Under the pieces are notes generated by a model, which was not told the DNA's origin, searched no databases, and saw nothing but the letters and a program-made list of their open reading frames with translations. Below are positions 7,926 through 16,327 of a stretch of 40,860 bases of DNA, one piece after another. Within the stretch, counting starts at the first letter, position 1, and each line of letters starts with the position of its first letter. Source of the DNA: Desulfovulcanus ferrireducens (lineage in GTDB: Bacteria > Desulfobacterota > Desulfovibrionia > Desulfovibrionales > Desulfonatronovibrionaceae); the NCBI RefSeq assembly GCF_018704065.1, contig NZ_JAGUQP010000006.1, positions 1 through 40,860 on the forward strand. Direction: 5' to 3'. The translations under genes and the position numbers were made by a program.

Positions 7926-8144
7926 AAACTCACTGGCTCAAATATACTTTTATTCCAATTTGTTTAACGTAAAACTCAATTAAAAATCGTCAAATTTAAC
8001 ATGCTGTAATTTCCTATCGTATAGCTCTGTCTGCATGCGACGCGCAGGCAGGAAGGCTTGTTTGTTGCACTACAAACGGCCTTGTTAGCATTGAAGCAAA
8101 CATGCCTGGAAAAGCACCCCCCAAAAGTCGAGTCATTGAGTTCT

Positions 8145-9452
8145 TCACCCATTCACCCAACCAGGCAACAGGGTCACGATTTCAGGAAAAATTATAAGAA
8201 GGATGATGCACAAAATACAAGGCAACAAGAAAATGCTTGCGCTTTTATAAATAATACTCAGGTCAATTTCAGGCGCAAGGGCCTTGACTACATAGATGTT
8301 CACACCAACTGGCGGCGTTATGGCCCCCATGGTGGTAACCATGGTCAAAAGTATGGAATACCAGACAGGGTCAAAACCAAGCTTTACCCCTAAGGGGAAA
8401 AAGATAGGAATAGTTAAGACCAGAAAACCTAAAGAATCTATAAAACAACCGCCTATGAGATAAATAAGCAGCACAAAAGTCAAAATAATATATGGCGAGA
8501 CAGGCAGGGAAGCTGCAAACTCTGCTACTGCAAAAGGCAACCTGGTGATGGCCAAGAAACGCCCAAAAATAATCGCTCCAGTGATCAGGAAAAAGACCAT
8601 ACTGGAAATCTTGACTGTTTCGACAATGGAATGAACAAATCCCTTCCAGGACAGGCTACGCGTGGCAAGTGCTAAAACCAGGGTAAAAAATACACCAACT
8701 GCACCTGCTTCCGTCGGAGTAAACAGGCCTGCATACAACCCACCAATGACTATAGTAAAAATAACCACGGCCTCAATAACACCGGCCAATGATTTTATTC
8801 TTTCTTTCCAGGAGGCTTTAGGCCCGGCCGGACCCAATTCAGGATTAAGACGGCAGATAAGAAAAATTGTAAGGACAAATAAGCATCCCAGAAGTAAAGC
8901 AGGCAACACGCCACCAAGAAAAAGCTTGATTATTGACTGTTCCGTCTGAAGGCCAATAATAATTAAAACTACGCTAGGCGGCATCAGTGTCCCTAATGTG
9001 CCACCAGTTACTATTGTCCCACTGCTAAGCCTTGTATCATAATTATATTTACTCATTTGAGGCAGGGCTACTGTCCCCATGGTGGCTGCTGTAGCTGTGT
9101 TGGAGCCACAGATAGCTGCGAATAATTCATCTGCGCCTATGGTGGCAATTGCCAGACCTCCGGGCCAGTGGCCAAACCATTTATAAGCCGCATTATACAA
9201 TCTTTCCGCAATGCCCGAATTAAAAGCCAGGTAACCTAGAAAAATAAAAAGAGGAATCACTGTAAGGCCATAACTGGAAAATGTAGACCAGATTTCTGAT
9301 CCTACCATGGTAATGGCAGCCTTTAAGGAGATCACGTACCAGAATCCGCAAAATCCCACCACAGCCATGGCAAATCCAACTGGCATGGCCAGAAAAAAAA
9401 GTGCCACTAAAAGAAAAGCTATTCCGATAATACCTATTAGCGTCAGGTCCAT
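8145..9452 (-). CDS. dctM: TRAP transporter large permease (DctM)
   Basis: This 435-residue, very hydrophobic protein has the 12 or so membrane helices of the TRAP large subunit, which moves the substrate using a Na+ gradient. The conserved N-terminal stretch (LTLIGIIGIAFLL, then VGFAMAVVGF) begins right at the ATG at 9452. The frame stays open 51 bp further to a TTG at 9503, but that extension (HNPELKTQN) is non-conserved and made of degenerate heptad-like spacer DNA. GGTLGTLMPPS and PPVGVNIYV motifs are recognisable. It is the third gene of dctP-dctQ-dctM, separated from dctQ by 130 bp. Confidence 0.92.
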   Translation of the reverse strand: MDLTLIGIIGIAFLLVALFFLAMPVGFAMAVVGFCGFWYVISLKAAITMVGSEIWSTFSSYGLTVIPLFIFLGYLAFNSGIAERLYNAAYKWFGHWPGGLAIATIGADELFAAICGSNTATAATMGTVALPQMSKYNYDTRLSSGTIVTGGTLGTLMPPSVVLIIIGLQTEQSIIKLFLGGVLPALLLGCLFVLTIFLICRLNPELGPAGPKASWKERIKSLAGVIEAVVIFTIVIGGLYAGLFTPTEAGAVGVFFTLVLALATRSLSWKGFVHSIVETVKISSMVFFLITGAIIFGRFLAITRLPFAVAEFAASLPVSPYIILTFVLLIYLIGGCFIDSLGFLVLTIPIFFPLGVKLGFDPVWYSILLTMVTTMGAITPPVGVNIYVVKALAPEIDLSIIYKSASIFLLPCILCIILLIIFPEIVTLLPGWVNG

Positions 9453-9582
9453 AATTAAATTTTGAGTTTTAAGTTCCGGGTTGTGAATGGTGGACAGGAG
9501 CAAACAGCTACATCCCTACTTCCCTGTATTCTTGAGTCCAACTTTGCCGGTCTGACTTCGGCAATGTTTAACAGGAAACGTC

Positions 9583-10095
9583 TCAATATTTCCCTGTTTC
9601 TTCGTTTCTCCGTTTGAGTATGGATTTCAAAAAATCAACCAGAAAAACAAGAGAAAGAACAAAACAACCTAATGCCACCCCATAGGTAAATGGATAATAA
9701 ATAATCCGTAAAGTCTCGGAAAGCTCACCGGTCTGCCGCAGGGTGGCAGCATACCCGGCAATCTGCCAGGCAACAAAGCCAAAAAAAATCATACAGATAA
9801 AATAATTTATCGTATTCAAAAAATTGCGCATTCTTTTGGGGAATCTGAGAACAAATACATCAACTGCGATATGACCACGCCTTACCTGAGTGTAACCAAG
9901 GGCAAAAGCTGTCAGTACAGCGCTCAGATAGCCCATTAGCTCAAAAGTGCCTGGAATGGGCCTGCCAAAGATACGCAAAAAAACATTGGAACATGTCAAA
10001 ATGGTTATAGCTAGTAAAAGACAACCTGATATCGCCAATAAAACTATGTTTAAACAGCAGATTACCCTGTCAAGAATTGAATTTATTGATTTCAT
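9583..10095 (-). CDS. dctQ: TRAP transporter small permease (DctQ)
   Basis: This 170-residue protein has four predicted membrane helices (about residues 12-34, 48-66, 92-112 and 130-155), matching the DctQ family. GRPIPGTFELMGYLSA at 44-59 and RRGHIAVDVF are typical DctQ signatures. It forms the membrane complex with DctM and docks the periplasmic binding protein DctP. It lies between dctP and dctM on the same strand; a hairpin separates it from dctP. Confidence 0.92.
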   Translation of the reverse strand: MKSINSILDRVICCLNIVLLAISGCLLLAITILTCSNVFLRIFGRPIPGTFELMGYLSAVLTAFALGYTQVRRGHIAVDVFVLRFPKRMRNFLNTINYFICMIFFGFVAWQIAGYAATLRQTGELSETLRIIYYPFTYGVALGCFVLSLVFLVDFLKSILKRRNEETGKY

Positions 10096-10107
10096 GGTAT
10101 TTTCAAA

Positions 10108-10131
10108 GGGGCGAACCTATGTGTTCGCCCC
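10108..10131 (-). promoter_or_regulatory. Intergenic hairpin between dctP and dctQ
   Basis: GGGGCGAAC (10108-10116) and GTTCGCCCC (10123-10131) form a perfect 9-bp stem with a 6-nt loop. There is no strong U tract on the minus strand, so mRNA stabilisation or partial attenuation is likelier than full termination. That would let the binding protein be made in excess over the permease. A related GGGGCG/CGCCCC hairpin lies at 14992-15012. Confidence 0.6.
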
Positions 10132-10162
10132 ACTTTTTGCAGGTATACCTTTACGTTGTACT

Positions 10163-11185
10163 TTACTCGTATTTTTTAATCATGCTCTTTATGTCTTCAA
10201 CAATTTGAGCGGCAGGAAGACCTTTTGCTGTCATATCCTTGACCCACTGATCTACAATTGGGTCCAGAAGCTTATCCCATCTGGCTTTTTCTTCCTTGCT
10301 AAGCTTGATAACTTCAACTCCCTGTGTCTTTTGTGACCATTCAAGAGCTTCAGCTACATGGTTATCCATATAAGTACCGGTCCATATACATTGCTCTCTA
10401 CCTAAGTCTTCCATGACTTTTTGCACATCTTTTGGCAGTCTGTTCCAGGAATCCATATTCATAACAACAGCAAAAGGATATACAGCAGTGTTGGTGATTG
10501 TCACATACTTACAAAGTTCGGCGAACTTAAAATCTTTCAGTACTTCAAGAGAAGAAAATAAACCCTTGACCACGCCTTTTTGCAAGGCTTCCGGGGTCTC
10601 AGGCATGGGCATTCCCACGCGGTTTGCCCCCCACGCTTTCAATATCTGGGCTGCTCCGCCGGAGGCACGCAAGGGAACGCCTTTTATATCCTCTAAAGTT
10701 CTGATGGGAATTTTAGACATAATGTTAGACGGTGCGGTAGTAAACATGGTCAGCACCTTTACTTTGGCAAAAGACCTCGGAGTATATTTTTTATATAACT
10801 CCCATAAAACAAGACTTGCTACCGTGGAGTTGGGAAGACCCAGAGGCAGAGAAATAGCATTAGTGATAGGGAAACGTCCTGGCTGATAGGCCATACAAAG
10901 ACAACCAATATCTGCTGTACCTGCAATAACCCCGTCCATCATGCCCTTGGCCTTGAGCAAGGTGCCGCCAGGATATGTCTGTATAAGAACTTTGCCTTTA
11001 GTGCGTTCTTCAACCTTTCTTTTCCACTCCTCCATCTGAACACAAGGAAAAGTAGGAGCTGGTGGAAAATTAGCATAGTTCAAGACAATTGGGCCACCGG
11101 CCATGACAGGTACAGGCATGTAAAAACAAAACATTGACAGGAAAAAAAACAAGCCCAATACAAAAGACCCTAGTTTTCTGCTCAC
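10163..11185 (-). CDS. dctP: TRAP transporter periplasmic substrate-binding protein (DctP)
   Basis: This 340-residue secreted protein captures substrate for DctQM. It has a Sec signal peptide with a hydrophobic core at about residues 6-24 and likely cleavage near VMA-GG (29). The DctP fold signatures are clear: GTLLKAKGMMDGVIAGTADIG, then IKGVPLRASGG with R173, the arginine that in this family pairs with the ligand carboxylate. Substrate is therefore probably a carboxylate, possibly the acid activated by the neighbouring PaaK-like ligase. The start follows taggaggtagg (11189-11199 on the complement). It is the promoter-proximal gene of the cluster. Confidence 0.93.
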   Translation of the reverse strand: MSRKLGSFVLGLFFFLSMFCFYMPVPVMAGGPIVLNYANFPPAPTFPCVQMEEWKRKVEERTKGKVLIQTYPGGTLLKAKGMMDGVIAGTADIGCLCMAYQPGRFPITNAISLPLGLPNSTVASLVLWELYKKYTPRSFAKVKVLTMFTTAPSNIMSKIPIRTLEDIKGVPLRASGGAAQILKAWGANRVGMPMPETPEALQKGVVKGLFSSLEVLKDFKFAELCKYVTITNTAVYPFAVVMNMDSWNRLPKDVQKVMEDLGREQCIWTGTYMDNHVAEALEWSQKTQGVEVIKLSKEEKARWDKLLDPIVDQWVKDMTAKGLPAAQIVEDIKSMIKKYE

Positions 11186-11573
11186 TTATCCTACCTCCTA
11201 ATTAAATCTAGACAAAGCACTGCTGAATTTGTGATCTCAATAGTTTAGCCTTATTTAAAATCAGCAGTCAATACGTAAAAAGACAAGAAAGAGGATAACC
11301 TTATAAAATTCTAACCTAAAGGCTATGAATAGCATAGTCTGGATTAGAAAAATATATGTTGGCGCGACTGTAAAAAATCTACAGTGTATCGGAGAGGGAA
11401 GTTAGAGGTAAAGGTCAAGCATTTGGAGGGTTGAGTTTTTTAAATACTATAAGCAACATATACAATTTGCTCTATTTCTCAATCCTAAATGCCTAAATAA
11501 CCATGAGGACAGAGCAGGCTAATTCAGGGAAGAAGCAAAACTTTCTTCCCTATCTACTCAAACAGCTTGTTAA
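11186..11573. promoter_or_regulatory. Promoter region of the TRAP operon with a hyphenated palindrome
   Basis: No gene is present. The notable element is ACTGTA-(7)-TACAGT at 11367-11385, about 180 bp upstream of dctP, a possible operator. A smaller dyad, CTATG-AATAG-CATAG, is at 11323-11337. No nearby transcription-factor gene points to a regulator. Confidence 0.35.
11526..11551 (-). terminator. Hairpin at the 3' end of the diguanylate cyclase gene
   Basis: AGGGAAGAA (11526-11534) pairs perfectly with TTCTTCCCT (11543-11551) around an 8-nt loop, 22 bp after the GGDEF gene stop. It lacks a run of T on the minus strand, so it may be a weak terminator or a 3'-end stabiliser. Confidence 0.5.
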
Positions 11574-13037
11574 TCAGTTACACTTTTGCAGGCACTGACG
11601 CCCAACCATATGACCACCAGTTGTGCAGACCATATTCCGACCGCTATTTTTGGCTAAATACAGCGCCTCGTCAGCCCGATTAATGAACACGTCAGCTGGT
11701 GTGAACGGATCTGGCTTTAAAGACGCAACCCCGATGCTGGCGGTAACATTAAACTTTTTACCCTGAAATGAAAAAATTATTTTCTGAATATTCTGACGAA
11801 CTCTCTGAGCCAGAAGCCAAGCATCTTCTTCACTAGTCTCAGGCAAAAGTAACACGAATTCTTCGCCCCCATACCGGGCCACAAAATCAGTCTCCCGGAC
11901 TGTACTTTTCAAAAGCCTGGCAATCCTTTGCAAAACCATATCCCCGGCCAAGTGACCATAAGTATCATTGATCTTCTTAAAATAGTCCAAATCTAACATA
12001 AGCAAACTCAAACTATGGCCATGGCGCTGATGTCTCTTCAACTCCAACCTTAGTCTTTTGTCAAAAGATTGACGATTATAAACTCTGGTCAGGCCATCAT
12101 GATCAGCCTGAATACGCACTTTTTTATATTTTAAGGCATTCCGGATGGCCAATCCCAGATGATTACCCGCACTTTGTAAAATCTGAACCTGATCTCGTCC
12201 CAGGTTGGAAGCCTGACTGGTAACCACTGCCAAGGCCCCAAAAGTTTTCTGGCCTATTTTTAAAGGGATCAGAATCAATTGCCATGTTTGCGGCTTCAAT
12301 AAGCAATCCTCCACTTTGTATGCTAGATAATTGACCTGATAATTTTTTATCATTTTCTGATTAAATCTTTGGCTGGCCTGTAAAAGATATTCAATCCACT
12401 TTTGCTCCAATCCTGGAGAAGTAGAGGGCAGGTAGATCTGAGCCTCCAGGTCATTTTCTGCTTGCCAAAACACCCCTAAAAGCGCTTTGGTTTCCAGAAC
12501 TGCACCAAACTCTTTCCGGGCCATATCTAAAATCTCGGACACATCCAGACTCAAAGTAGCCTTAGCTAAAATACGATTTAAAAATGTCAGTTGTTCATTT
12601 TTCCTGGCCAAAAGCTCTCTTTCCAAGGCAATTTCTCTGGCCATATGGTATAGGTCAAGATATAAATTATGTACTTCTGCGACCCTATTCTTGAAATAAG
12701 CTAGCTTTTTACTGTTTACAGGGAGATATAAATAGCCCAAAAAATTTTCGGGCGGTGGAAAATCATAAGCATCTAAAGAAGTTCTTTCAGTAACCACCAA
12801 GACCACTTGAATACTTAAGTCGCCTCCAAAAATGTCCAAGGTGGAAATATTTTCCCACTTCTCAACGGGTATAAAAAATACTGCCGGATAATTAGGACCT
12901 GATTCCTGATTAATTTTTTCCAGTTCCTTTAAGCTAACTATCCGGCAGCCTGATGGACAATTTTCCTCAAACTGCTTTTCAATGTCAGCAGGGATATCTA
13001 ACAAAAGAAAATAAATATCTTTATTTTCTCGATTCAT
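11574..13037 (-). CDS. GAF-GGDEF diguanylate cyclase
   Basis: This 487-residue cytoplasmic protein makes cyclic di-GMP. The first 130 residues resemble a divergent receiver-like fold (YFLLLDIPADIE..., LSIQVVLVVTERTS) without an obvious phosphorylation Asp. A coiled-coil stretch and a GAF-like domain (about 165-310) follow, then a full GGDEF domain with GGEEF near 390-394. RETD five residues before it is the RxxD inhibitory I-site, so feedback inhibition is expected. The catalytic domain looks intact (HDGLTRVYNRQSF, DLDYFKKINDTYGH). I chose ATG 13037, preceded by ggaggg with a 5-nt spacer; an open frame continues 25 codons upstream without support. It is transcribed alone. Confidence 0.88.
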   Translation of the reverse strand: MNRENKDIYFLLLDIPADIEKQFEENCPSGCRIVSLKELEKINQESGPNYPAVFFIPVEKWENISTLDIFGGDLSIQVVLVVTERTSLDAYDFPPPENFLGYLYLPVNSKKLAYFKNRVAEVHNLYLDLYHMAREIALERELLARKNEQLTFLNRILAKATLSLDVSEILDMARKEFGAVLETKALLGVFWQAENDLEAQIYLPSTSPGLEQKWIEYLLQASQRFNQKMIKNYQVNYLAYKVEDCLLKPQTWQLILIPLKIGQKTFGALAVVTSQASNLGRDQVQILQSAGNHLGLAIRNALKYKKVRIQADHDGLTRVYNRQSFDKRLRLELKRHQRHGHSLSLLMLDLDYFKKINDTYGHLAGDMVLQRIARLLKSTVRETDFVARYGGEEFVLLLPETSEEDAWLLAQRVRQNIQKIIFSFQGKKFNVTASIGVASLKPDPFTPADVFINRADEALYLAKNSGRNMVCTTGGHMVGRQCLQKCN

Positions 13038-13329
13038 ACTTGCCCTCCTTTTCCTACTCAGATAAAGTAATTCCAGCAATTTACATACCAGGCTGTAAGT
13101 GAGTTGCTGCATTTACATTTTCCAAAGCCATTTTAAACGAAGCGAAGAAGAATAAGAAAAAAAAGACGTATCGTTAAGGAAGACATGAGAAAACGCTGCG
13201 TATCTTAATCCTGGGACGTAAGTTTTGACTAAACCAAACCCTGGCCCCCTCACTCCAATACTTATACGCATCCTGCCCAGGGCAGAAAGAATTGACTGTT
13301 TAAGCAAAGTTATTGTTAGATAAAAAATT

Positions 13330-14964
13330 ATGGAACAAAAAATTTGGGCATCTCTTGACCCCTTTTTTGAAGCCGGACCTATTCTGGGTCGCAAAATAGC
13401 CAATAGTTCTTTCTTGAAAGCCCTCTTTAAAGCAGACCCTTTTGATGAATATCACTTTTTTTTGCCCGACCTGAAAACCATTAATCACCTAAAAGATTTT
13501 ATTCGCCAATCCCTTCCCACATTGACAGGCAAAGTGCGTATTTATCCCCGATTAAAACTCTTAAAGGCCCTGCAAAAGTATAACTATTTTTGCTTTCACT
13601 TATCAGACTGCATCAATTATCCAGCAGGGCTCTCCAGGCTGCGCAATAAACTCAGTTCCACTACCTTTCCCATTACTAGTATGATCCACTCCCTAAGCTA
13701 TCAGCATTACAGCCTTTATTTCTTTCGCCATCTCTGGCCGGGATGCACAGCCCGGGACGCGCTGGTTTGCTCATCAAGTAGTGGCAAAGAGGTTATTCAA
13801 AAATATTATAACCATTTACGCACATCCTATAACCTTAGCATCGATTTCAAAGAACCGTCTCTTTTCACCATTCCGCTAGGGATTTTTACGGATGAATTTC
13901 TTCCTTTGGACCCTGAAAATAAAAAACTCATCCGTCAGGAACTAGGACTCTCGAAAGAAAAAGTGTCATTGGTCTTTTTAGGCCGCATCTCTCATTATTC
14001 CAAAATGGACTTCTTGCCTCTTTTGCGGGCCATACAGGAAGTCTTTACGGCAGGAGTCCAAAAAGAGGAAATAACTCTGATTCTGGCCGGGTGGGTGAAT
14101 GAGGAAGAAGATTTTCTTGAGCCTCTTAAAAACTTAAGTCAAAATATTGGTCTGACACTAAAAATATTTCCCCGGCCAGATGAAACGCTGAAGAAAAAAA
14201 TCCTGGCCCAGGGGGATATTTTTGTTTCCCTGGCTGACAACTACCAGGAGACCTTTGGCCTGACTGTTTTAGAGGCCCAGGCCATGGGACTTCCTGTAAT
14301 TGTCTCTGATTTTGATGGATACAAAGAGCTCGTTCAAGACCAAAAAAGCGGCTTTCTCGTTCCTACCTATGGTCCATCCTCTCAGGACTGGCTCTGCGAC
14401 CTGGCTCCCCTTATTTTTGATAATCAGTCGCACCTATTAATGGCTCAAAATATAGTGGTCGATCTGCCTGCCCTGGTCAAAAACCTGCTAACCCTGATCC
14501 AAAACAAGGAGCTGAGGCTCAAGATGGGTGAGTTTGGGTCTATGTTTGTTCGTCAGCACTTTGATTGGTCTAAAATAATCTTGTCCTACCTGAACCTATG
14601 GAAAAATCTGTGGAATCAAAAAATAGAACCAGAGCAAAAAGCAGTACCTCATCCTTTGAACACTCCTTATCCTGAAATATTCTCCCATTATCCCAGCCGA
14701 ATTTTAAATGAAAATGAACTTGTCAAGTGGAGCAAATTGGGACAACGCATCTATAAAGGGCAAGATTTTCCTGTCATGTATGCCGGGGTTAATGAATTTA
14801 TCCAGGAAGATTGCTTGCGCATGCTCTTATTTTTGGCCCGAGGCCCCATCAGCATAAAGGAACTGGTGCTTAGACTTTGCGCAGCCAAGGGGTTAAACAT
14901 TGAGATGGCCAAATATTTGATTTTCTGGAGTCTGAAGCAAGGCCTTTTGGAGTTGATAAACTAA
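13330..14964 (+). CDS. GT4-type glycosyltransferase with C-terminal extension
   Basis: This 544-residue protein has the GT-B fold of family 4 retaining glycosyltransferases. SLVFLGRISHYSKMDFLPLL is the nucleotide-sugar domain entry, and ETFGLTVLEAQAMGLPVIV (from about residue 307) is the E-x7-E catalytic signature. The N-terminal half is poorly conserved and probably binds the acceptor. After about residue 430 comes an additional 110-residue tail with a helical, winged-helix-like end (GPISIKELVLRL...), unusual for the family and of unknown function. No signal or membrane helix is seen. The start is not backed by a strong ribosome-binding site. It precedes xseB by 62 bp with a hairpin between. 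Acceptor is unknown; cell-envelope polysaccharide is the likely setting. Confidence 0.82.
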   Translation: MEQKIWASLDPFFEAGPILGRKIANSSFLKALFKADPFDEYHFFLPDLKTINHLKDFIRQSLPTLTGKVRIYPRLKLLKALQKYNYFCFHLSDCINYPAGLSRLRNKLSSTTFPITSMIHSLSYQHYSLYFFRHLWPGCTARDALVCSSSSGKEVIQKYYNHLRTSYNLSIDFKEPSLFTIPLGIFTDEFLPLDPENKKLIRQELGLSKEKVSLVFLGRISHYSKMDFLPLLRAIQEVFTAGVQKEEITLILAGWVNEEEDFLEPLKNLSQNIGLTLKIFPRPDETLKKKILAQGDIFVSLADNYQETFGLTVLEAQAMGLPVIVSDFDGYKELVQDQKSGFLVPTYGPSSQDWLCDLAPLIFDNQSHLLMAQNIVVDLPALVKNLLTLIQNKELRLKMGEFGSMFVRQHFDWSKIILSYLNLWKNLWNQKIEPEQKAVPHPLNTPYPEIFSHYPSRILNENELVKWSKLGQRIYKGQDFPVMYAGVNEFIQEDCLRMLLFLARGPISIKELVLRLCAAKGLNIEMAKYLIFWSLKQGLLELIN

Positions 14965-14991
14965 GAAGTAAAGGGTAAGGATTAAGGGGCA

Positions 14992-15012
14992 GGGGCGCAC
15001 TTCATACGCCCC
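14992..15012 (+). promoter_or_regulatory. Hairpin between glycosyltransferase gene and xseB
   Basis: GGGGCG (14992-14997) pairs with CGCCCC (15007-15012) around a 9-nt loop. No T tract follows, so it is not a classical terminator. The stem resembles the one in the dctP-dctQ gap. Confidence 0.45.
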
Positions 15013-15026
15013 AGGGGTAATTTAAG

Positions 15027-15239
15027 ATGGCAAAAAAAAGCAGCGAATTTGAAAAAAATCTGCAAAAATTACAAAAAATAGTCGAGCAATTGGAGCAAGG
15101 GGACCTGCCTCTGGAAAAGGGAGTTGATTTATTTAAACAAGGACTTTCCCTGGTTTACTCCTGCCGCCAGCAACTGGAAAAAGCCAAACATGAAGTAAGC
15201 GTTTTCATCCAGGAAACAGAACAGGACAAGGAAGAGTGA
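15027..15239 (+). CDS. xseB: Exodeoxyribonuclease VII small subunit
   Basis: This 70-residue protein matches the short helical XseB family: FEKNLQKLQKIVEQLEQGDLPLEKGVDLFKQG is its hallmark helix pair. Several copies coat the XseA catalytic subunit, which degrades single-stranded DNA. Length is usual. The xseA gene is not in this window. It precedes ispA by 25 bp, and xseB-ispA pairing is a very common arrangement in bacteria. AGGGGT just upstream of the ATG serves as ribosome-binding site. Confidence 0.93.
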   Translation: MAKKSSEFEKNLQKLQKIVEQLEQGDLPLEKGVDLFKQGLSLVYSCRQQLEKAKHEVSVFIQETEQDKEE

Positions 15240-15264
15240 CAAGTAGAGAAATAGGGTAGTAACA

Positions 15265-16155
15265 ATGAACTTTAAAGAAGAACTGAAAGTTTATGCCCAG
15301 GAGGTAAACTTCTACCTTTCCCAATGTGTCAAAGGTCAAGGGATTCCGTGCGACCTGGTCAAAGCCATGGAATACAGTCTGCTGGCCGGAGGAAAACGCA
15401 TCCGCCCGGTCCTTTGCCTGACCTGGGCCAAGATGCTTGGTGTTAATCTCGAACAGGTCTTGCCTTTTGCCTGCGGCATCGAACTCATCCACACATACTC
15501 CCTTATCCACGATGACCTGCCAGCCATGGACAACGATGATCTCCGCCGAGGCAAGCCCACTAACCACAAAGTATTTGGTGAAGCTCTGGCAATTCTGGCT
15601 GGAGACGGACTTTTAACACATGCCTTTTCCCTGATGCTTTCCGCTCCCCTGCCCTCCCATTTGATTGTCTCAGCAACCCGGGAAATTGCTTGGGCATCCG
15701 GACCGGCAGGTATGGTAGGCGGTCAGGTTTTGGATATGCTCTATACCGGGAAAAATTTTCTTGACCTCAAGGAACTTCAAAAAATGCACCGCATGAAAAC
15801 AGGTGCCCTGATCCAGGGATCCTGTGTCTCCGGGGCTATTCTGGCCAAGTCTGAAGGGGCCGATGAAGATGATGAAAAAATGGCCCGAGAATATGGGCAG
15901 GCCATTGGGCTGGCCTTTCAGATCGTTGACGACATTCTGGACATTGTCGGTGATGAGCAAGAACTGGGCAAACCCATTGGCAGCGACCAGGATCAGGGTA
16001 AAGTTACCTATCCTGCACTGCTGGGACTTACAAAAAGTCGCGAACTGGCCCAGGAATGCGCTCAAAAAGCCAAAGCCTGTTTAGATAAATACACTGGCCG
16101 GGAAAAAGACTTTCTGGCCGAGTTGGCCCAATACATAGTTGACAGGGTTAATTAA
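15265..16155 (+). CDS. ispA: Polyprenyl (farnesyl/geranylgeranyl) diphosphate synthase
   Basis: This 296-residue trans-prenyltransferase condenses dimethylallyl and isopentenyl diphosphates into C15-C20 diphosphates for undecaprenol, quinones and similar lipids. Both Asp-rich metal-binding motifs are present: DDLPAMDNDD from residue 83 and DDILD near 220. GGKRIRP near 42-48 binds diphosphate. The length and the xseB neighbour favour IspA over longer-chain synthases. The dxs gene that often follows is absent; transcription ends at a terminator instead. Confidence 0.93.
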   Translation: MNFKEELKVYAQEVNFYLSQCVKGQGIPCDLVKAMEYSLLAGGKRIRPVLCLTWAKMLGVNLEQVLPFACGIELIHTYSLIHDDLPAMDNDDLRRGKPTNHKVFGEALAILAGDGLLTHAFSLMLSAPLPSHLIVSATREIAWASGPAGMVGGQVLDMLYTGKNFLDLKELQKMHRMKTGALIQGSCVSGAILAKSEGADEDDEKMAREYGQAIGLAFQIVDDILDIVGDEQELGKPIGSDQDQGKVTYPALLGLTKSRELAQECAQKAKACLDKYTGREKDFLAELAQYIVDRVN

Positions 16156-16162
16156 GGCGAAG

Positions 16163-16201
16163 AGACAGAAGGATAAGCCCTCTTACCCTTCTGTCTTTTA
16201 A
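16163..16201 (+). terminator. Rho-independent terminator after ispA
   Basis: AGACAGAAGG (16163-16172) and CCTTCTGTCT (16187-16196) form a perfect 10-bp stem with a 14-nt loop, followed by a T-rich run, seven bases after the ispA stop. Confidence 0.85.
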
Positions 16202-16327
16202 ACCTCCTAACCCCTTTAATATTTTTCACGTTTTTGCCTCTTGACCTTCTCCTTGCCTTCCAACATCTTTCGGGTTAGACTAATTATTTTTCTTCAACCT
16301 AACTGCAAATAAAAGGTTTTTTACATC

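Noticed and set aside
8027-8125. Possible third copy of the inverted-repeat element seen at 5678 and 36913
   Set aside because: It shares a weak run (ACGGC..TTG, then GGAAAAGC), but the arms are not convincingly complementary, so similarity may be chance.
8058-8393. 111-codon plus-strand ORF over the end of dctM
   Set aside because: It is antisense to the well-supported dctM C-terminus and has no conserved features.
9453-9503. 17-residue N-terminal extension of DctM from TTG 9503
   Set aside because: The residues are not family-like and the DNA resembles degenerate heptad spacer; the conserved protein begins at ATG 9452.
10413-10886. 157-codon plus-strand ORF
   Set aside because: It is the antisense shadow of dctP.
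13113-13403. 96-codon minus-strand ORF between the GGDEF and glycosyltransferase genes
   Set aside because: It overlaps the start of the glycosyltransferase, has no family signature, and its composition looks random; the space is better read as a divergent promoter region.
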